DNA of 23,315 nucleotides from Clostridiales bacterium (lineage in GTDB: Bacteria > Bacillota > Clostridia > Christensenellales > Aristaeellaceae). Positions within the stretch are counted from its first letter, which is position 1, and each line of letters opens with the position of its first letter. Shown in pieces: positions 6,644 to 14,475 of the stretch. Below the pieces are notes generated by a model. That model did no database searches. It was not told the DNA's origin and worked only from the letters and a program-made list of their open reading frames with translations. The stretch covers positions 1 to 23,315 of the forward strand of contig SFET01000039.1 of the NCBI GenBank assembly GCA_004557125.1, written 5' to 3'. A program made the translations under genes and the position numbers.

Positions 6644-7459
6644 ATGAAGCGTCAATGGTATGCCACGCCCTATGCGCTGTGGATGCTGCTGTTCACCATC
6701 GTGCCGCTGCTGTTCGTGGTCTACTACGGCTTCACCGGCAGCGACGGCAGCTTCACCATGAAAAATTTCCAGCGCATTTTGCAGCCGGGCTATCTGCCGG
6801 TGCTGCTCACCAGCCTGAAGCTGGCGCTGTACTGCACCATCATCTGCCTGCTGATCGGCTATCCCACGGCCTACTTCCTGGCCAGCCGGGACTTTTCCGC
6901 CAACAAGATTCTGGTGGTGCTGATCCTGCTGCCCATGTGGATGAACTTCCTGCTGCGCACCTACGCCATGATGACCATTCTGGAGAACAACGGCCTGCTG
7001 AACACGCTGTTTGAAAAGATCGGCCTCCCCAAGGTGCAGTTCATCGGCACCGAGGGCGCGGTGCTGCTGGGCATGGTGTACAACTTCCTGCCCTTCATGG
7101 TGCTGCCGGTGTACACGGCGCTGAAGAAGCTGGACGCCGGCGTGATCGAGGCCGCCGAGGATCTGGGTGCAAACCCGCTGCGGGTCATCACCCGCGTGAT
7201 CGTGCCCCAGTCCATTCCCGGCGTGGTCTCCGGCATCACCATGGTATTCATGCCCGCCGTTACCACCTTCGCCATCACCCGCCTGCTCTCAAACGGCATG
7301 ATCTACCTGGTGGGCGACATGATTGAGGAGTACTTCATCACCGTCAACAACCGCCCGGCGGGCTCTGCCCTGTCGCTGGTGATGCTGATTCTGATGCTGG
7401 TATCCACGCTGCTGCTGCGCAAGATCAACCCGGACAAGGAAGGAGGCGGCGTATGGTAA
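6644..7459 (+). CDS. potB: Spermidine/putrescine ABC transporter permease PotB
   Basis: A 271-residue membrane protein of the BPD_transp_1 family, the first permease of the polyamine importer. About six hydrophobic segments are visible, beginning with WMLLFTIVPLLFVVYYGF near the N-terminus. The cytoplasmic EAA loop that contacts the ATPase reads EAAEDLGANPLRVITRVIVPQS (about residues 165-186). The gene is tightly packed, 3 bp after potA and overlapping potC by 7 bp at its 3' end. Length is typical. Confidence 0.94.
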   Translation: MKRQWYATPYALWMLLFTIVPLLFVVYYGFTGSDGSFTMKNFQRILQPGYLPVLLTSLKLALYCTIICLLIGYPTAYFLASRDFSANKILVVLILLPMWMNFLLRTYAMMTILENNGLLNTLFEKIGLPKVQFIGTEGAVLLGMVYNFLPFMVLPVYTALKKLDAGVIEAAEDLGANPLRVITRVIVPQSIPGVVSGITMVFMPAVTTFAITRLLSNGMIYLVGDMIEEYFITVNNRPAGSALSLVMLILMLVSTLLLRKINPDKEGGGVW

Positions 7460-8241
7460 GGAAGAGCCGCGGCTCCGTCCGCGCATTCAAGGGCCTGTAT
7501 CTGGCGCTGGTGCTGGCGTTTCTGTACCTGCCCATCCTGGTGATGTTTGGCCTGTCCTTCAACGCCAGCGTCTCCCGCGCCGAGTGGACGGGTTTCACGC
7601 TGGACTGGTACCGCAAGCTGTTTCAGGATCAGGTGATCATCGACGCCCTGAAGGTCACGCTGTCCGTGGCGGTCATCGCCACCGCGGCCTCGGTGGTCAT
7701 CGGCACCCTGGGCGCCATCGGCATGTACTCCATGAAGAAGGGCTGGTTCAACCTGCTCTCCGCGGTGTCCAACATCCCCATGACCATGCCCGACATCGTC
7801 ACCGGCGTATCGCTGATGCTGATGTTCGTGTTCATGAAGGTGCCGCTGGGCAAGGGCACGATGATCATGGCTCACATCGCCTTCGACATCCCCTATGTGC
7901 TCTTTTCGGTGCTGCCGCGGCTTCAGATGATGAATCCGAACCTCTACGAGGCGGCGCTGGACCTGGGCTGCCGGCCCGCACAGGCGCTGCCGAAGGTCAT
8001 CATCCCGGAGATCGCTCCGGGCATCGTCACCGGCGGCCTGCTGGCCTTCACCATGTCCCTGGACGACTTCGTGATCTCCTACTTCACCTCCAACACCGAC
8101 CAGAACCTGGCCATGGTGGTGTACTCCGCTGCCCGCCGCGGCGTGGAGCCCACGATGTACGCGCTCTCCGCGCTGATGTTCATCTGCATCCTGGCGCTGC
8201 TGCTGATCGTCAATCGTCGCAGCGGTCTGGAGATCATCTGA
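7453..8241 (+). CDS. potC: Spermidine/putrescine ABC transporter permease PotC
   Basis: A 262-residue second permease of the polyamine importer. The N-terminal segment LYLALVLAFLYLPILVMFGLSF is a membrane helix. The family WTGFTLDWYRKLF stretch follows it. The EAA loop reads EAALDLGCRPAQALPKVIIPE, and LLAFTMSLDDFVISYFTS is a PotC hallmark. The start ATG overlaps the end of potB (ATGGTAA), with GGAGG just upstream inside potB. A terminator-like hairpin follows at 8262-8295, before potD. Confidence 0.94.
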   Translation: MVRKSRGSVRAFKGLYLALVLAFLYLPILVMFGLSFNASVSRAEWTGFTLDWYRKLFQDQVIIDALKVTLSVAVIATAASVVIGTLGAIGMYSMKKGWFNLLSAVSNIPMTMPDIVTGVSLMLMFVFMKVPLGKGTMIMAHIAFDIPYVLFSVLPRLQMMNPNLYEAALDLGCRPAQALPKVIIPEIAPGIVTGGLLAFTMSLDDFVISYFTSNTDQNLAMVVYSAARRGVEPTMYALSALMFICILALLLIVNRRSGLEII

Positions 8242-8261
8242 CCGGGCGCATCCCATCCTGA

Positions 8262-8295
8262 AAAAGTGCGGACGGGATCCCCCGCCCGCATTTTT
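8262..8295 (+). terminator. Terminator-like hairpin between potC and potD
   Basis: Stem TGCGG-A-CGGG (8267-8276) pairs with CCCG-C-CCGCA (8281-8290) with one mismatch and a 4-nt loop. It is followed by TTTTTAT and preceded by AAAAA. It has the form of an intrinsic terminator in the middle of the pot operon. Partial read-through is required unless potD has its own promoter, and I see none in the 36 bp between the hairpin and potD. Confidence 0.65.
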
Positions 8296-8331
8296 ATACC
8301 CCATATACCACCCACGAGGAGGAAATCAACC

Positions 8332-9603
8332 ATGCGAAAGATCGCCTTGCTCCTGTGCCTGGCACTCGCCCTCACCGCTCTGACCGCCTGCGGCAAGACC
8401 GCCCAGGAGGCCGCACCGACTGCCACTCCGGAAGTGATCGAGGCCGAAGAAACCGCCGAAGCTACTGAAGCCGAGCCCACCGCTGAGGCTGAGCCCACCG
8501 CTGAGGCTGAGCCCACCGCTGAGGCTGAGCCCACCGCTGAGGTTGCTGAGGAAGCGGAAGATGCGTCCACCGGCGACGATGCGGAAGCGACCGGGGCCGA
8601 AGAAACTGTGGAGACGACTGCGGATTTCAGCGGCACCACGCTGACCGTGTTCAACTGGTACGACTACATCGATCCGGCCGCCATCGAGCTGTTCGAGGAG
8701 GAGACCGGCATCACCGTCAAGTACGTCAACTTCACCACCAACGAGGAGATGTACACCAAGATCGAGGCGGGCGCCGGCACCTACGACGTGATCTTCCCCT
8801 CCGATTATATGATCGAGCGCATGATCAAGCACGACATGCTGGAGGAGCTGGATCTTGACGCCATGCCCAACTATGCAAACGTCATGGATCGCCTGAAGAA
8901 CCCCAGCTACGACCCCGAGGGCAAGTATTCCGTCCCCTACATGTGGGGCACCCTGGGCTATCTGTACAACACCGAGATGGTGGACGAGGAGCTCACCAGC
9001 TGGAGCGCGCTGTTTGACGAGAAGTACGCCGGCAACGTCATCATGATGAACTCCATCCGCGACACCATGGGCCTGGCGCTGAAGCACCTGGGCTACTCCC
9101 TGAACACCCGCGACGAGGCCGAGCTCAATGCCGCCAAGGATCTGCTGATCCAGCAGAAGCAGAGCAAGATCGAATCCGGCTACCTGCTGGACGAGACCAA
9201 GGACAAGATGGTGGGCGGCGAGGCCGCCATCGGCGTGGTCTACTCCGGCGACGCCCAGTACGCCATCGAAAAGAACGAAAACCTGGTGTACGTGATCCCC
9301 GAGGAGGGCAGCAACATCTGGGTGGACGGCATGTGCATTCCCAAGGGCAGCAAGAATGTTGAGGCCGCGCGCATGTTCATCGACTTCATGTGCCGCGACG
9401 ACGTCGCCGCCATGAACTTCGACTACATCTACTACTGCTCCCCCATCCAGTCCGTGGTGGATGGCCTCGACGAGGAGGAGGCCGGAATGAACACCATCAA
9501 TCCCACCGAGGATGAGACCGCACGCTGCGAGTTCTTCAACGACGTGGAGGACTGCATGGACCTCTATGAGAGCGTGTGGATGGAGATTCGACTGGCGAGA
9601 TAA
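8332..9603 (+). CDS. potD: Spermidine/putrescine-binding lipoprotein
   Basis: A 423-residue extracellular polyamine-binding protein. A lipoprotein signal peptide ends in the lipobox LTAC (Cys near residue 20). An unusually long acidic, low-complexity linker (about residues 22-100) follows, rich in Glu, Ala and Thr and containing four EPTAEA-type repeats. The PotD domain then starts at TLTVFNWYDYIDP and contains YDVIFPSDYMIERM, YSVPYMWGTLGYLYN and the C-terminal LYESVWMEIRLAR. PotD proteins are normally near 350 residues, and the linker accounts for the excess. The start is set by GAGGAGG at 8316-8322. It is separated from potC by 90 bp with a hairpin but is clearly part of the same transport system. 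Confidence 0.94.
   Translation: MRKIALLLCLALALTALTACGKTAQEAAPTATPEVIEAEETAEATEAEPTAEAEPTAEAEPTAEAEPTAEVAEEAEDASTGDDAEATGAEETVETTADFSGTTLTVFNWYDYIDPAAIELFEEETGITVKYVNFTTNEEMYTKIEAGAGTYDVIFPSDYMIERMIKHDMLEELDLDAMPNYANVMDRLKNPSYDPEGKYSVPYMWGTLGYLYNTEMVDEELTSWSALFDEKYAGNVIMMNSIRDTMGLALKHLGYSLNTRDEAELNAAKDLLIQQKQSKIESGYLLDETKDKMVGGEAAIGVVYSGDAQYAIEKNENLVYVIPEEGSNIWVDGMCIPKGSKNVEAARMFIDFMCRDDVAAMNFDYIYYCSPIQSVVDGLDEEEAGMNTINPTEDETARCEFFNDVEDCMDLYESVWMEIRLAR
8473..8544 (+). repeat. Four tandem 18-bp repeats in the potD linker
   Basis: The unit GAGCCCACCGCTGAGGCT occurs four times head to tail (8473, 8491, 8509, 8527); the last copy has one change. Each unit encodes EPTAEA, and copies are in frame. 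Copy number could change by slippage without breaking the reading frame. Confidence 0.9.
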
Positions 9604-9609
9604 GCAACA

Positions 9610-9643
9610 ATGCGGCGGAGGAACGTTCCCCTGCCGCATTTCT
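9610..9643 (+). terminator. Terminator candidate after potD
   Basis: ATGCGGC (9610-9616) pairs with GCCGCAT (9633-9639). An inner GGAACGTTCC palindrome extends the stem. It is followed by TTCTC, so the T-run is weak. Confidence 0.55.
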
Positions 9644-9705
9644 CATGAAAAGGGAACTGTCTCAAAACGGAAAGAATTCCTTGGGACAACACCCGCACGC
9701 CGTAG

Positions 9706-9727
9706 GGCGGGGTGCCTTCACCCCGCC
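9706..9727. repeat. Short GC-rich palindrome
   Basis: GGCGGGGTG, loop CCTT, CACCCCGCC: a perfect 9-bp hairpin in the roughly 180-bp gap between convergent potD and the MFS gene. It has no T-run. It resembles interspersed palindromic units in clostridial genomes. The rest of the gap (9644-9736) contains nothing else recognisable. Confidence 0.5.
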
Positions 9728-9736
9728 GCATTCCCT

Positions 9737-9773
9737 GTAAAAAGCACCTGCTTCCGATGTGAAAGCAGGTGCT
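9737..9773 (-). terminator. Intrinsic terminator of the MFS transporter gene
   Basis: A perfect 11-bp stem (9743-9753 with 9763-9773) is followed on the minus strand by TTTTT. It lies 14 bp past the stop of the MFS gene. Confidence 0.85.
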
Positions 9774-9786
9774 ATTTGCATTTCGT

Positions 9787-10968
9787 TCAGTCGCGCTGCA
9801 TCCGCCGACGAAGCTGCACGCAGAGCGTCAGCACCACCGGGAAGAGGATGGCCACCAGAATGCCGATCTTCAGATTGTCCGAGGCCGCGCTGGAGATCAT
9901 GCCCACCACCGTGGGTCCAGCTGAGCAGCCCAGATCGCCCGCCAGCGCCAGCATGCAGAACAGCGCGGTTCCGCCCCGGCGAAGCGACGCAGAAGCCATG
10001 GAGAAGGTGCCCGGCCAGAAGATGCCCACCGAGAAGCCGCAGATACCGCAGCCGATCAGGCCCAGCGCCGGCCAGGGGCTGAGCGAGGTGATCAGGTAGG
10101 AGACGACGCAAAGCAGGCAGCTCATCAGCATGAACTTCTCCAGCTGGATGCGCTCGCCGAACTTTCCGTAGATCGCCCGGGCCAGGCCCATCATGATTGC
10201 GAACAGCATCGGGCCCATCAGATCGCCCAGGGTCTTGCTGACCGCCAGGCCCATCTCCGCAAAGGCCGAAGCCCACTGACTCACCGCCTGCTCGCTGGCT
10301 CCGGCGCACATCATGGCCACCATGAACAGCCAGAACAGCCGGTTTTTCGCCAGCTCACCCAGCTTCATGCCGCGCTCGCCGCCCTCGATCAGCGGCGCAA
10401 TGGGCACGCGCAGGAAGGCAATACCGTTGACGATGGGGATCAGCGCCCAGATCAGCGCCATGATCTTCCAATTGCGAATGCCGAACAGGGTGAAGAACAG
10501 CGTGGACAGCAGCACCACGCCCACGTGGCCCCAGCAGTAGAAGGAGTGCAGCAGGCTCATGGCCTTCTCTTTGTTGTCGGTGGGGCAGGCCTCCACGATG
10601 GGGCTGATGAGCACCTCCAGCAGGCCGCCGCCCAGCGCGTACACCGCCATGGCGATCAGCAGGCCCACAAAGGGATCGCCCAACACCTCGGGCAGCACCG
10701 TCAGCAGAATCAGTCCCGCGGCGGAGAACACGTGGGCCAGCACCGCCATGGGACGGTAGCCCACCCGGTCCACCACGACCACCGACAGCGCGTCCACACA
10801 CAGCTGCAGGAGGAAGTTGATCGTCACCAGCAGGGTGATTTTTGACAGCGGAATGCCGTAGCTTGAGTGAAAGGTGAGAAACAGCAGCGGCACGAAGTTG
10901 TTGACGATGGCCTGGACCACATAGCCCACGAAGCAGGCGTACATGGTGCGGTTGTACTTGTTCTGCAT
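9787..10968 (-). CDS. Major facilitator superfamily transporter
   Basis: A 393-residue integral membrane protein with about twelve hydrophobic segments in two halves separated by a charged central loop (IEGGERGMKLGELAKNR), the classic MFS layout. The first cytoplasmic loop carries VDRVGYRPM, matching the MFS motif A pattern. Conserved glycine-rich segments (ALGGGLLEVLISP, GCGICGFSVGIFWPG) resemble the FucP/sugar-permease-like branch. The substrate cannot be read from the sequence. MQNKYNRT is chosen as start because AGGAGAA lies 7 nt upstream; a longer in-frame ATG has no binding site. It is monocistronic, with a strong terminator. No clear promoter is visible upstream. Confidence 0.85.
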   Translation of the reverse strand: MQNKYNRTMYACFVGYVVQAIVNNFVPLLFLTFHSSYGIPLSKITLLVTINFLLQLCVDALSVVVVDRVGYRPMAVLAHVFSAAGLILLTVLPEVLGDPFVGLLIAMAVYALGGGLLEVLISPIVEACPTDNKEKAMSLLHSFYCWGHVGVVLLSTLFFTLFGIRNWKIMALIWALIPIVNGIAFLRVPIAPLIEGGERGMKLGELAKNRLFWLFMVAMMCAGASEQAVSQWASAFAEMGLAVSKTLGDLMGPMLFAIMMGLARAIYGKFGERIQLEKFMLMSCLLCVVSYLITSLSPWPALGLIGCGICGFSVGIFWPGTFSMASASLRRGGTALFCMLALAGDLGCSAGPTVVGMISSAASDNLKIGILVAILFPVVLTLCVQLRRRMQRD

Positions 10969-11128
10969 GGAAGTTCTCCTTTGAACTGCAAATGATACCA
11001 AATATTGATATTCGCGCCGCGTCACAGCTTTTCCTGCTGCTTGTCACAGTTTCCCCAAAAGTGAAGCGGCCCTCCGGAGAGAGCCGCATCAATGCGATGT
11101 AAAACTTGCGCAGAACAGCCGTATAAAT

Positions 11129-11157
11129 CGAACCCGACGGCGTGTACGTCGGGTTCG
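11129..11157. other. Stem-loop in the MFS/kinase intergenic region
   Basis: CGAACCCGACG pairs perfectly with CGTCGGGTTCG (11 bp, 7-nt loop). On the plus strand GATTTTT follows after 5 nt; on the minus strand ATTTATA follows. It could terminate the two-component operon, whose last gene ends 165 bp to the right. The surrounding gap 10982-11321 otherwise holds an imperfect GC-rich palindrome near 11065-11090 and the repeats at 11278-11319. Confidence 0.45.
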
Positions 11158-11277
11158 CAGCTGATTTTTCTGGATGAAAGTCCCATTTTCAGGAAGAAAA
11201 ATCGCTACTTTGCAGTTTTTGCGACCGGAATTGCCCACAATTCAAGCAAAAACTGGTAGAGGTGGTCGTGGCGGTGG

Positions 11278-11319
11278 AGTTTACTACCCCGTCCACAATG
11301 CTTACTCCCCCGTCCACAA
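11278..11319. repeat. Two tandem 21-bp repeats behind the kinase gene
   Basis: On the minus strand, two adjacent 21-bp units both begin TTGTGGACGGGG and contain AGTAA; they differ at three positions or so. They start immediately after the kinase stop codon. Function unknown. Confidence 0.7.
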
Positions 11320-11321
11320 AT

Positions 11322-12410
11322 TTATTCTTCCTCCTCCACCGGCAGGTAGACCGAGAAGGTGGTGCCCTGGCCGGGCGCGCTGTCCACGGCGACCTTGCCG
11401 CCGCACAGGTCCACGATGCGCTTGGCCAGCGAAAGTCCCAGGCCGTTGCCCTCGGTGGCGTGGGCGGTGTCGCCCTGATAAAACTTCTCGAAGATGCGCG
11501 CCTGGGTGCCCGCATCCATGCCCTCGCCGTGATCGGTCACCTGTACCACGATGAATGACTGCACCTGCATGCAGCTCACCTCCAGCACGCCGCCCTGGGG
11601 CGAGAACTTGATGGCATTGTTGAGCAGGTTCACCCAGATGTGCGACATCATCTCCTCGTCGCCGAAGTAGCTCAATTCATCCAGCTCCAGCCGCAGCTCC
11701 AGCTCCTTCTCCGACCACTGCTTCTCCATCAGCAGGATGCAGTTGCGCAGCTGCTCGTCCAGGCTGTAATGCTTCTTGTTGGTGATGATCTGCTGGTTTT
11801 CCAGCTTGGTGAGCAGCAGCACGTTGGCCGACATGTTTGCCAGGCGCTCCGATTCGGACACGATGATGCGGGTATATTCCTTCCGCTGCGCGTCGGTGAG
11901 GTCGTCGCGCTCCAGCTGCTTGGCGAAGCCCCGGATGGACACGATGGGCGTCTTGAACTCGTGGCTGAAGTTGTTGATGAAGTCCGTGCGGAACAGCTCG
12001 ATGGAGCTCAATTCCTCGGCCATGTGGTTGTAGCTGGTGATCAGCTCCCGGATCTCACCCACGCTGTCCTCCTCGCTGAGGCGGATGCTGAAGTCGCCCT
12101 GGGAGACCTTCTTCATGGCGTTGTTGACCTTGTGAATCGGGCGAATCTGCCGCCCGCCGAAGCTCGCCGCCAGCAGCACCGCAAAGAGGATGCACAGAAG
12201 CACCAGCAGCAGCGGCCACAGCGCAAAGCGCATCAGCGGCTGCATGATGCCCATGCGCAGCATCAGCATGTAGCTGGAGCTGGTCATCAGGCCGGCATTG
12301 ATCAAAATCGCCAGCACAAAGAAGATCAACAGGCTGCTCAGCGACACGTTTGCGCCCGAATTGCGGCGCTTCCTGTGGGAATCGCCCTTTCCGTTCCGGC
12401 GGCGCTTCAT
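11322..12410 (-). CDS. Sensor histidine kinase
   Basis: A 362-residue membrane kinase. Two membrane helices (about 23-43 and 62-83) enclose an outside loop of under 20 residues, too short for a normal ligand-binding domain, so it may sense the membrane or a partner. A HAMP linker follows (about 85-138). The HisKA domain has phospho-acceptor H150 in NFSHEFKTP. The ATPase domain shows the N box (HIWVNLLNNAIKFSP), G1 (DHGEGMD), F box (FEKFYQGD) and G2 (GNGLGLSLAKR). The N-terminus is very basic. Its ATG overlaps the regulator stop as ATGA, so the pair is translationally coupled. Confidence 0.92.
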   Translation of the reverse strand: MKRRRNGKGDSHRKRRNSGANVSLSSLLIFFVLAILINAGLMTSSSYMLMLRMGIMQPLMRFALWPLLLVLLCILFAVLLAASFGGRQIRPIHKVNNAMKKVSQGDFSIRLSEEDSVGEIRELITSYNHMAEELSSIELFRTDFINNFSHEFKTPIVSIRGFAKQLERDDLTDAQRKEYTRIIVSESERLANMSANVLLLTKLENQQIITNKKHYSLDEQLRNCILLMEKQWSEKELELRLELDELSYFGDEEMMSHIWVNLLNNAIKFSPQGGVLEVSCMQVQSFIVVQVTDHGEGMDAGTQARIFEKFYQGDTAHATEGNGLGLSLAKRIVDLCGGKVAVDSAPGQGTTFSVYLPVEEEE

Positions 12411-13081
12411 TCCCGCTTCACCGCCTTGTAGCCCAGGCCGCGCACGGTCACGATCTCAAAATCCTCGCTCTTGCGGAAGCGGTCGCGCAGGCGGTTGATG
12501 TGCACATCCACGGTGCGCTCATCGGATTCGCTGTCCATGTCCCAGATCTCGTCCATCAGCTGGCGGCGCGTGAAGATCTTGTTCGGATAGGACAGCAGCT
12601 TGAACAGCAGCATGAATTCCTTCTTGGGGAGCTCCACCACGCCCAGATCGCTGGTGACGGTGAGGGAATCGTAATCCAGCATCGTTGCGCCGATCTCCAG
12701 CCGGTGCTCGTTGACGATGCGGGAGCGCCGCAGCAGCGCGGCGATGCGCAAGAGCATCTCCTCCTCGTCCACCGGCTTGACCATGTAGTCGTCCGTGCCG
12801 ATGATGAAGCCCTTGTGCTTGTCCGCCGGCTTCTCCTTGGCCGTCACCATCAGAATCGGAATCTCGCTGCCCGATGCGCGCAGGGTCTCCGTAAACTCAT
12901 AGCCGTCCATGCGCGGCATCATGATGTCCAGCACGATCAGATCCACGTGCTTGTGATCCAGCACCTCCAGCGCCTCCACGCCGTCCCGGGCCGGAATCGG
13001 CTCGTAGCCGTTCTGGGAGAGCACCGCCTGCATCAGCTTGCGGGTGTTGTCGTTGTCCTCAACCACCAGAATATGAAACAT
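12407..13081 (-). CDS. OmpR/PhoB-family response regulator
   Basis: A 224-residue transcription factor phosphorylated by the kinase encoded next. The receiver domain (1-118) has acidic residues E8/D9, phospho-acceptor D52 in VLDIMMP, and the conserved switch threonine and lysine (MVTAK, VKPVDE). The C-terminal winged helix (about 128-222) has ELPKKEFMLLFKLLSYP, FTRRQLMDEIW and the terminal VRGLGYKAV, all typical of OmpR family members. Length is standard. It is first in a two-gene operon behind an extended -10 promoter. Its targets are unknown. Confidence 0.94.
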   Translation of the reverse strand: MFHILVVEDNDNTRKLMQAVLSQNGYEPIPARDGVEALEVLDHKHVDLIVLDIMMPRMDGYEFTETLRASGSEIPILMVTAKEKPADKHKGFIIGTDDYMVKPVDEEEMLLRIAALLRRSRIVNEHRLEIGATMLDYDSLTVTSDLGVVELPKKEFMLLFKLLSYPNKIFTRRQLMDEIWDMDSESDERTVDVHINRLRDRFRKSEDFEIVTVRGLGYKAVKRE

Positions 13082-13162
13082 TTTCTCACCTCATTGACAC
13101 CATTTTATCCGCTCCATGTGAACCGGTTATGAACGGCGCGGCAATTTCCTTCATCGGCCTCT

Positions 13163-13171
13163 ATTATAGCA
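13163..13171 (-). promoter_or_regulatory. Extended -10 promoter of the two-component operon
   Basis: On the minus strand TGCTATAAT (TATAAT at 13163-13168) with no good -35 box. The TGn extension typically compensates for this. The leader is about 75 nt. Confidence 0.65.
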
Positions 13172-13212
13172 GATTCCACCCCGGGATGCGAGCCCCGCAA
13201 ATCGATCCGGCT

Positions 13213-13257
13213 TTGAAAAAATCCGTTTAAGAAAGGTTCATATATTGGAAGTATAAT
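13213..13257 (+). promoter_or_regulatory. Possible promoter of the alarmone synthetase gene
   Basis: A perfect TATAAT lies at 13252-13257, 24 bp before the start codon, but no matching -35 is found at normal spacing. TTGAAA at 13213-13218 could pair with TTCATA at 13237-13242 instead. Exact promoter uncertain. Confidence 0.4.
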
Positions 13258-13281
13258 GAAAAACGGAGGCGTAAAAAATCA

Positions 13282-13971
13282 ATGGACAACGCAATGATGA
13301 TTCCTGAAGTGCCCTCTGCGGAGGACTTTCAGCAGCAATACCGGGAGATGATGCAGCTCTATTCCGCCGCTGTGCGGGAGGTGCGCACCAAGGTGGAGAT
13401 CCTGGACGAGGAATTCCGGACCCGCTACGCCCGCAACCCCATTCACCACATCGATTCCCGCCTGAAGAGCCCCCAGAGCATGATGAAGAAGCTCAAGCGC
13501 AAGGGCCTGCCCCAGACGCTGGAGGCCGCGGAGGCGAATCTGTACGACATCGCCGGCGTGCGCATCGTGTGCAACTATCTGGACGACATCTACCACATCG
13601 CGGACCTGCTGCAGCGCCAGCGGGACGTGGAGCTGGTGAAGCGCCGGGATTACATCGAAAGTCCCAAGGAGAGCGGCTACCGCAGCCTGCACCTGGTGAT
13701 CCGCATCCCGGTGTTCCTCTCCAGCCACACGGAGCTCGTGCCGGTGGAGATCCAGATCCGCACCATCGCCATGGACTTCTGGGCCTCGCTGGAGCACCAG
13801 CTGCGCTACAAGTCCAACCACGAGACCACGCTGCAGCTGCGCCGCCGCCTGCAATCCTGCGCCGAAGCCAGCGCGGCCCTGGATCGGGAGATGCAGGACA
13901 TCTACCGGGAGATCAGCGGTGTGTCCGACGATGAAAAAAACACTTGCACAGACGACATATTTCGTGCATAA
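13282..13971 (+). CDS. relQ: Small alarmone synthetase (GTP pyrophosphokinase, RelQ/YjbM type)
   Basis: A 229-residue single-domain RelA/SpoT-type synthetase that transfers pyrophosphate from ATP to GTP or GDP, making (p)ppGpp. Visible motifs are SRLKSPQSMMKKLKRKG (substrate-binding basic segment), YDIAGVRIVCNYLDDIY, RRDYIESPKESGYRSLHLVI and VEIQIRTIAMDFWASLEHQLRYK with the catalytic glutamate. There is no HD hydrolase or regulatory domain, and the length matches RelQ. The start is supported by GGAGGC 11 nt upstream. The C-terminal tail beyond about 215 is poorly conserved. It is divergent from the two-component operon. A promoter for the next gene overlaps its 3' end. Confidence 0.93.
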   Translation: MDNAMMIPEVPSAEDFQQQYREMMQLYSAAVREVRTKVEILDEEFRTRYARNPIHHIDSRLKSPQSMMKKLKRKGLPQTLEAAEANLYDIAGVRIVCNYLDDIYHIADLLQRQRDVELVKRRDYIESPKESGYRSLHLVIRIPVFLSSHTELVPVEIQIRTIAMDFWASLEHQLRYKSNHETTLQLRRRLQSCAEASAALDREMQDIYREISGVSDDEKNTCTDDIFRA

Positions 13972-13972
13972 T
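13944..13972 (+). promoter_or_regulatory. Promoter of the small membrane protein gene
   Basis: TTGCAC (13944-13949), 17-bp spacer, CATAAT (13967-13972), overlapping the final codons of the alarmone synthetase gene. Confidence 0.6.
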
Positions 13973-14003
13973 AGAGGTATCCAAACTTCAACGGAGGCCG
14001 AAC

Positions 14004-14453
14004 ATGCAAGACAACGAGAACAAGCCCGTCTATGAGGAGCGCGACGCGAGCTTCGAGGCCGATGCGCCCATGCCCCAGGACACGCTGTCGGAGGAGGAGC
14101 TGCAGGACAGCATCCTCGAGGATTCCGACATGACCGCATTCCAAAAGACCATCGCCAAGATGAGCGACAAGACCTGGGACCTCTGCCAGCGCATCTGCGG
14201 CGTGGTGCTGGCGCTGCTGGCCAGCGTCGCGCTGTTCTGGGAGAACATCACCGGTTCGACGAATGAGGGGGGCTTCTCCTATTCGCTGATCGTCGCTGTG
14301 GTCATTGCCCTTCTCATCCCCAACATCATCGAGCGCCGGGGCCTGCGCAAGATTCCCAAGGTCCGCACGACCATGGCCATCGTGCTGCTGATCTGCATCG
14401 TCGTCTACTTCCTGATCATCGGCGTGCGCACGGGCTTCAACTTCCGCGCGTGA
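14004..14453 (+). CDS. Small membrane protein of unknown function
   Basis: A 149-residue protein with an acidic, soluble N-terminal half (about residues 1-60, with EEELQDSILEDS). Three membrane helices follow: VVLALLASVALFW, SLIVAVVIALLIPNII and TTMAIVLLICIVVYFLIIGV. I do not recognise a family. The start MQDNENK is supported by CGGAGG 8 nt upstream; a longer frame reaches into the synthetase gene without a binding site. It has its own promoter and a strong terminator, so it can be expressed separately from the alarmone synthetase, though read-through from it is possible. Confidence 0.8.
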   Translation: MQDNENKPVYEERDASFEADAPMPQDTLSEEELQDSILEDSDMTAFQKTIAKMSDKTWDLCQRICGVVLALLASVALFWENITGSTNEGGFSYSLIVAVVIALLIPNIIERRGLRKIPKVRTTMAIVLLICIVVYFLIIGVRTGFNFRA

Positions 14454-14475
14454 TTTCTTCGCAGCTATGCACGGC

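Noticed and set aside
8326..9639. 437-residue minus-strand open frame with repeated SGGLSL
   Set aside because: Antisense to potD; its repeats are just the complement of the EPTAEA-coding repeats.
9640..9700. Insertion-sequence end next to potD
   Set aside because: The sequence around GGGAACTGTCTC looked like a transposon end, but no matching inverted repeat or transposase remnant is present.
11189..11515. 108-residue minus-strand frame with VDGGVSIVDGVVN
   Set aside because: Mostly an out-of-frame reading of the histidine kinase end and of the 21-bp repeats; no ribosome binding site.
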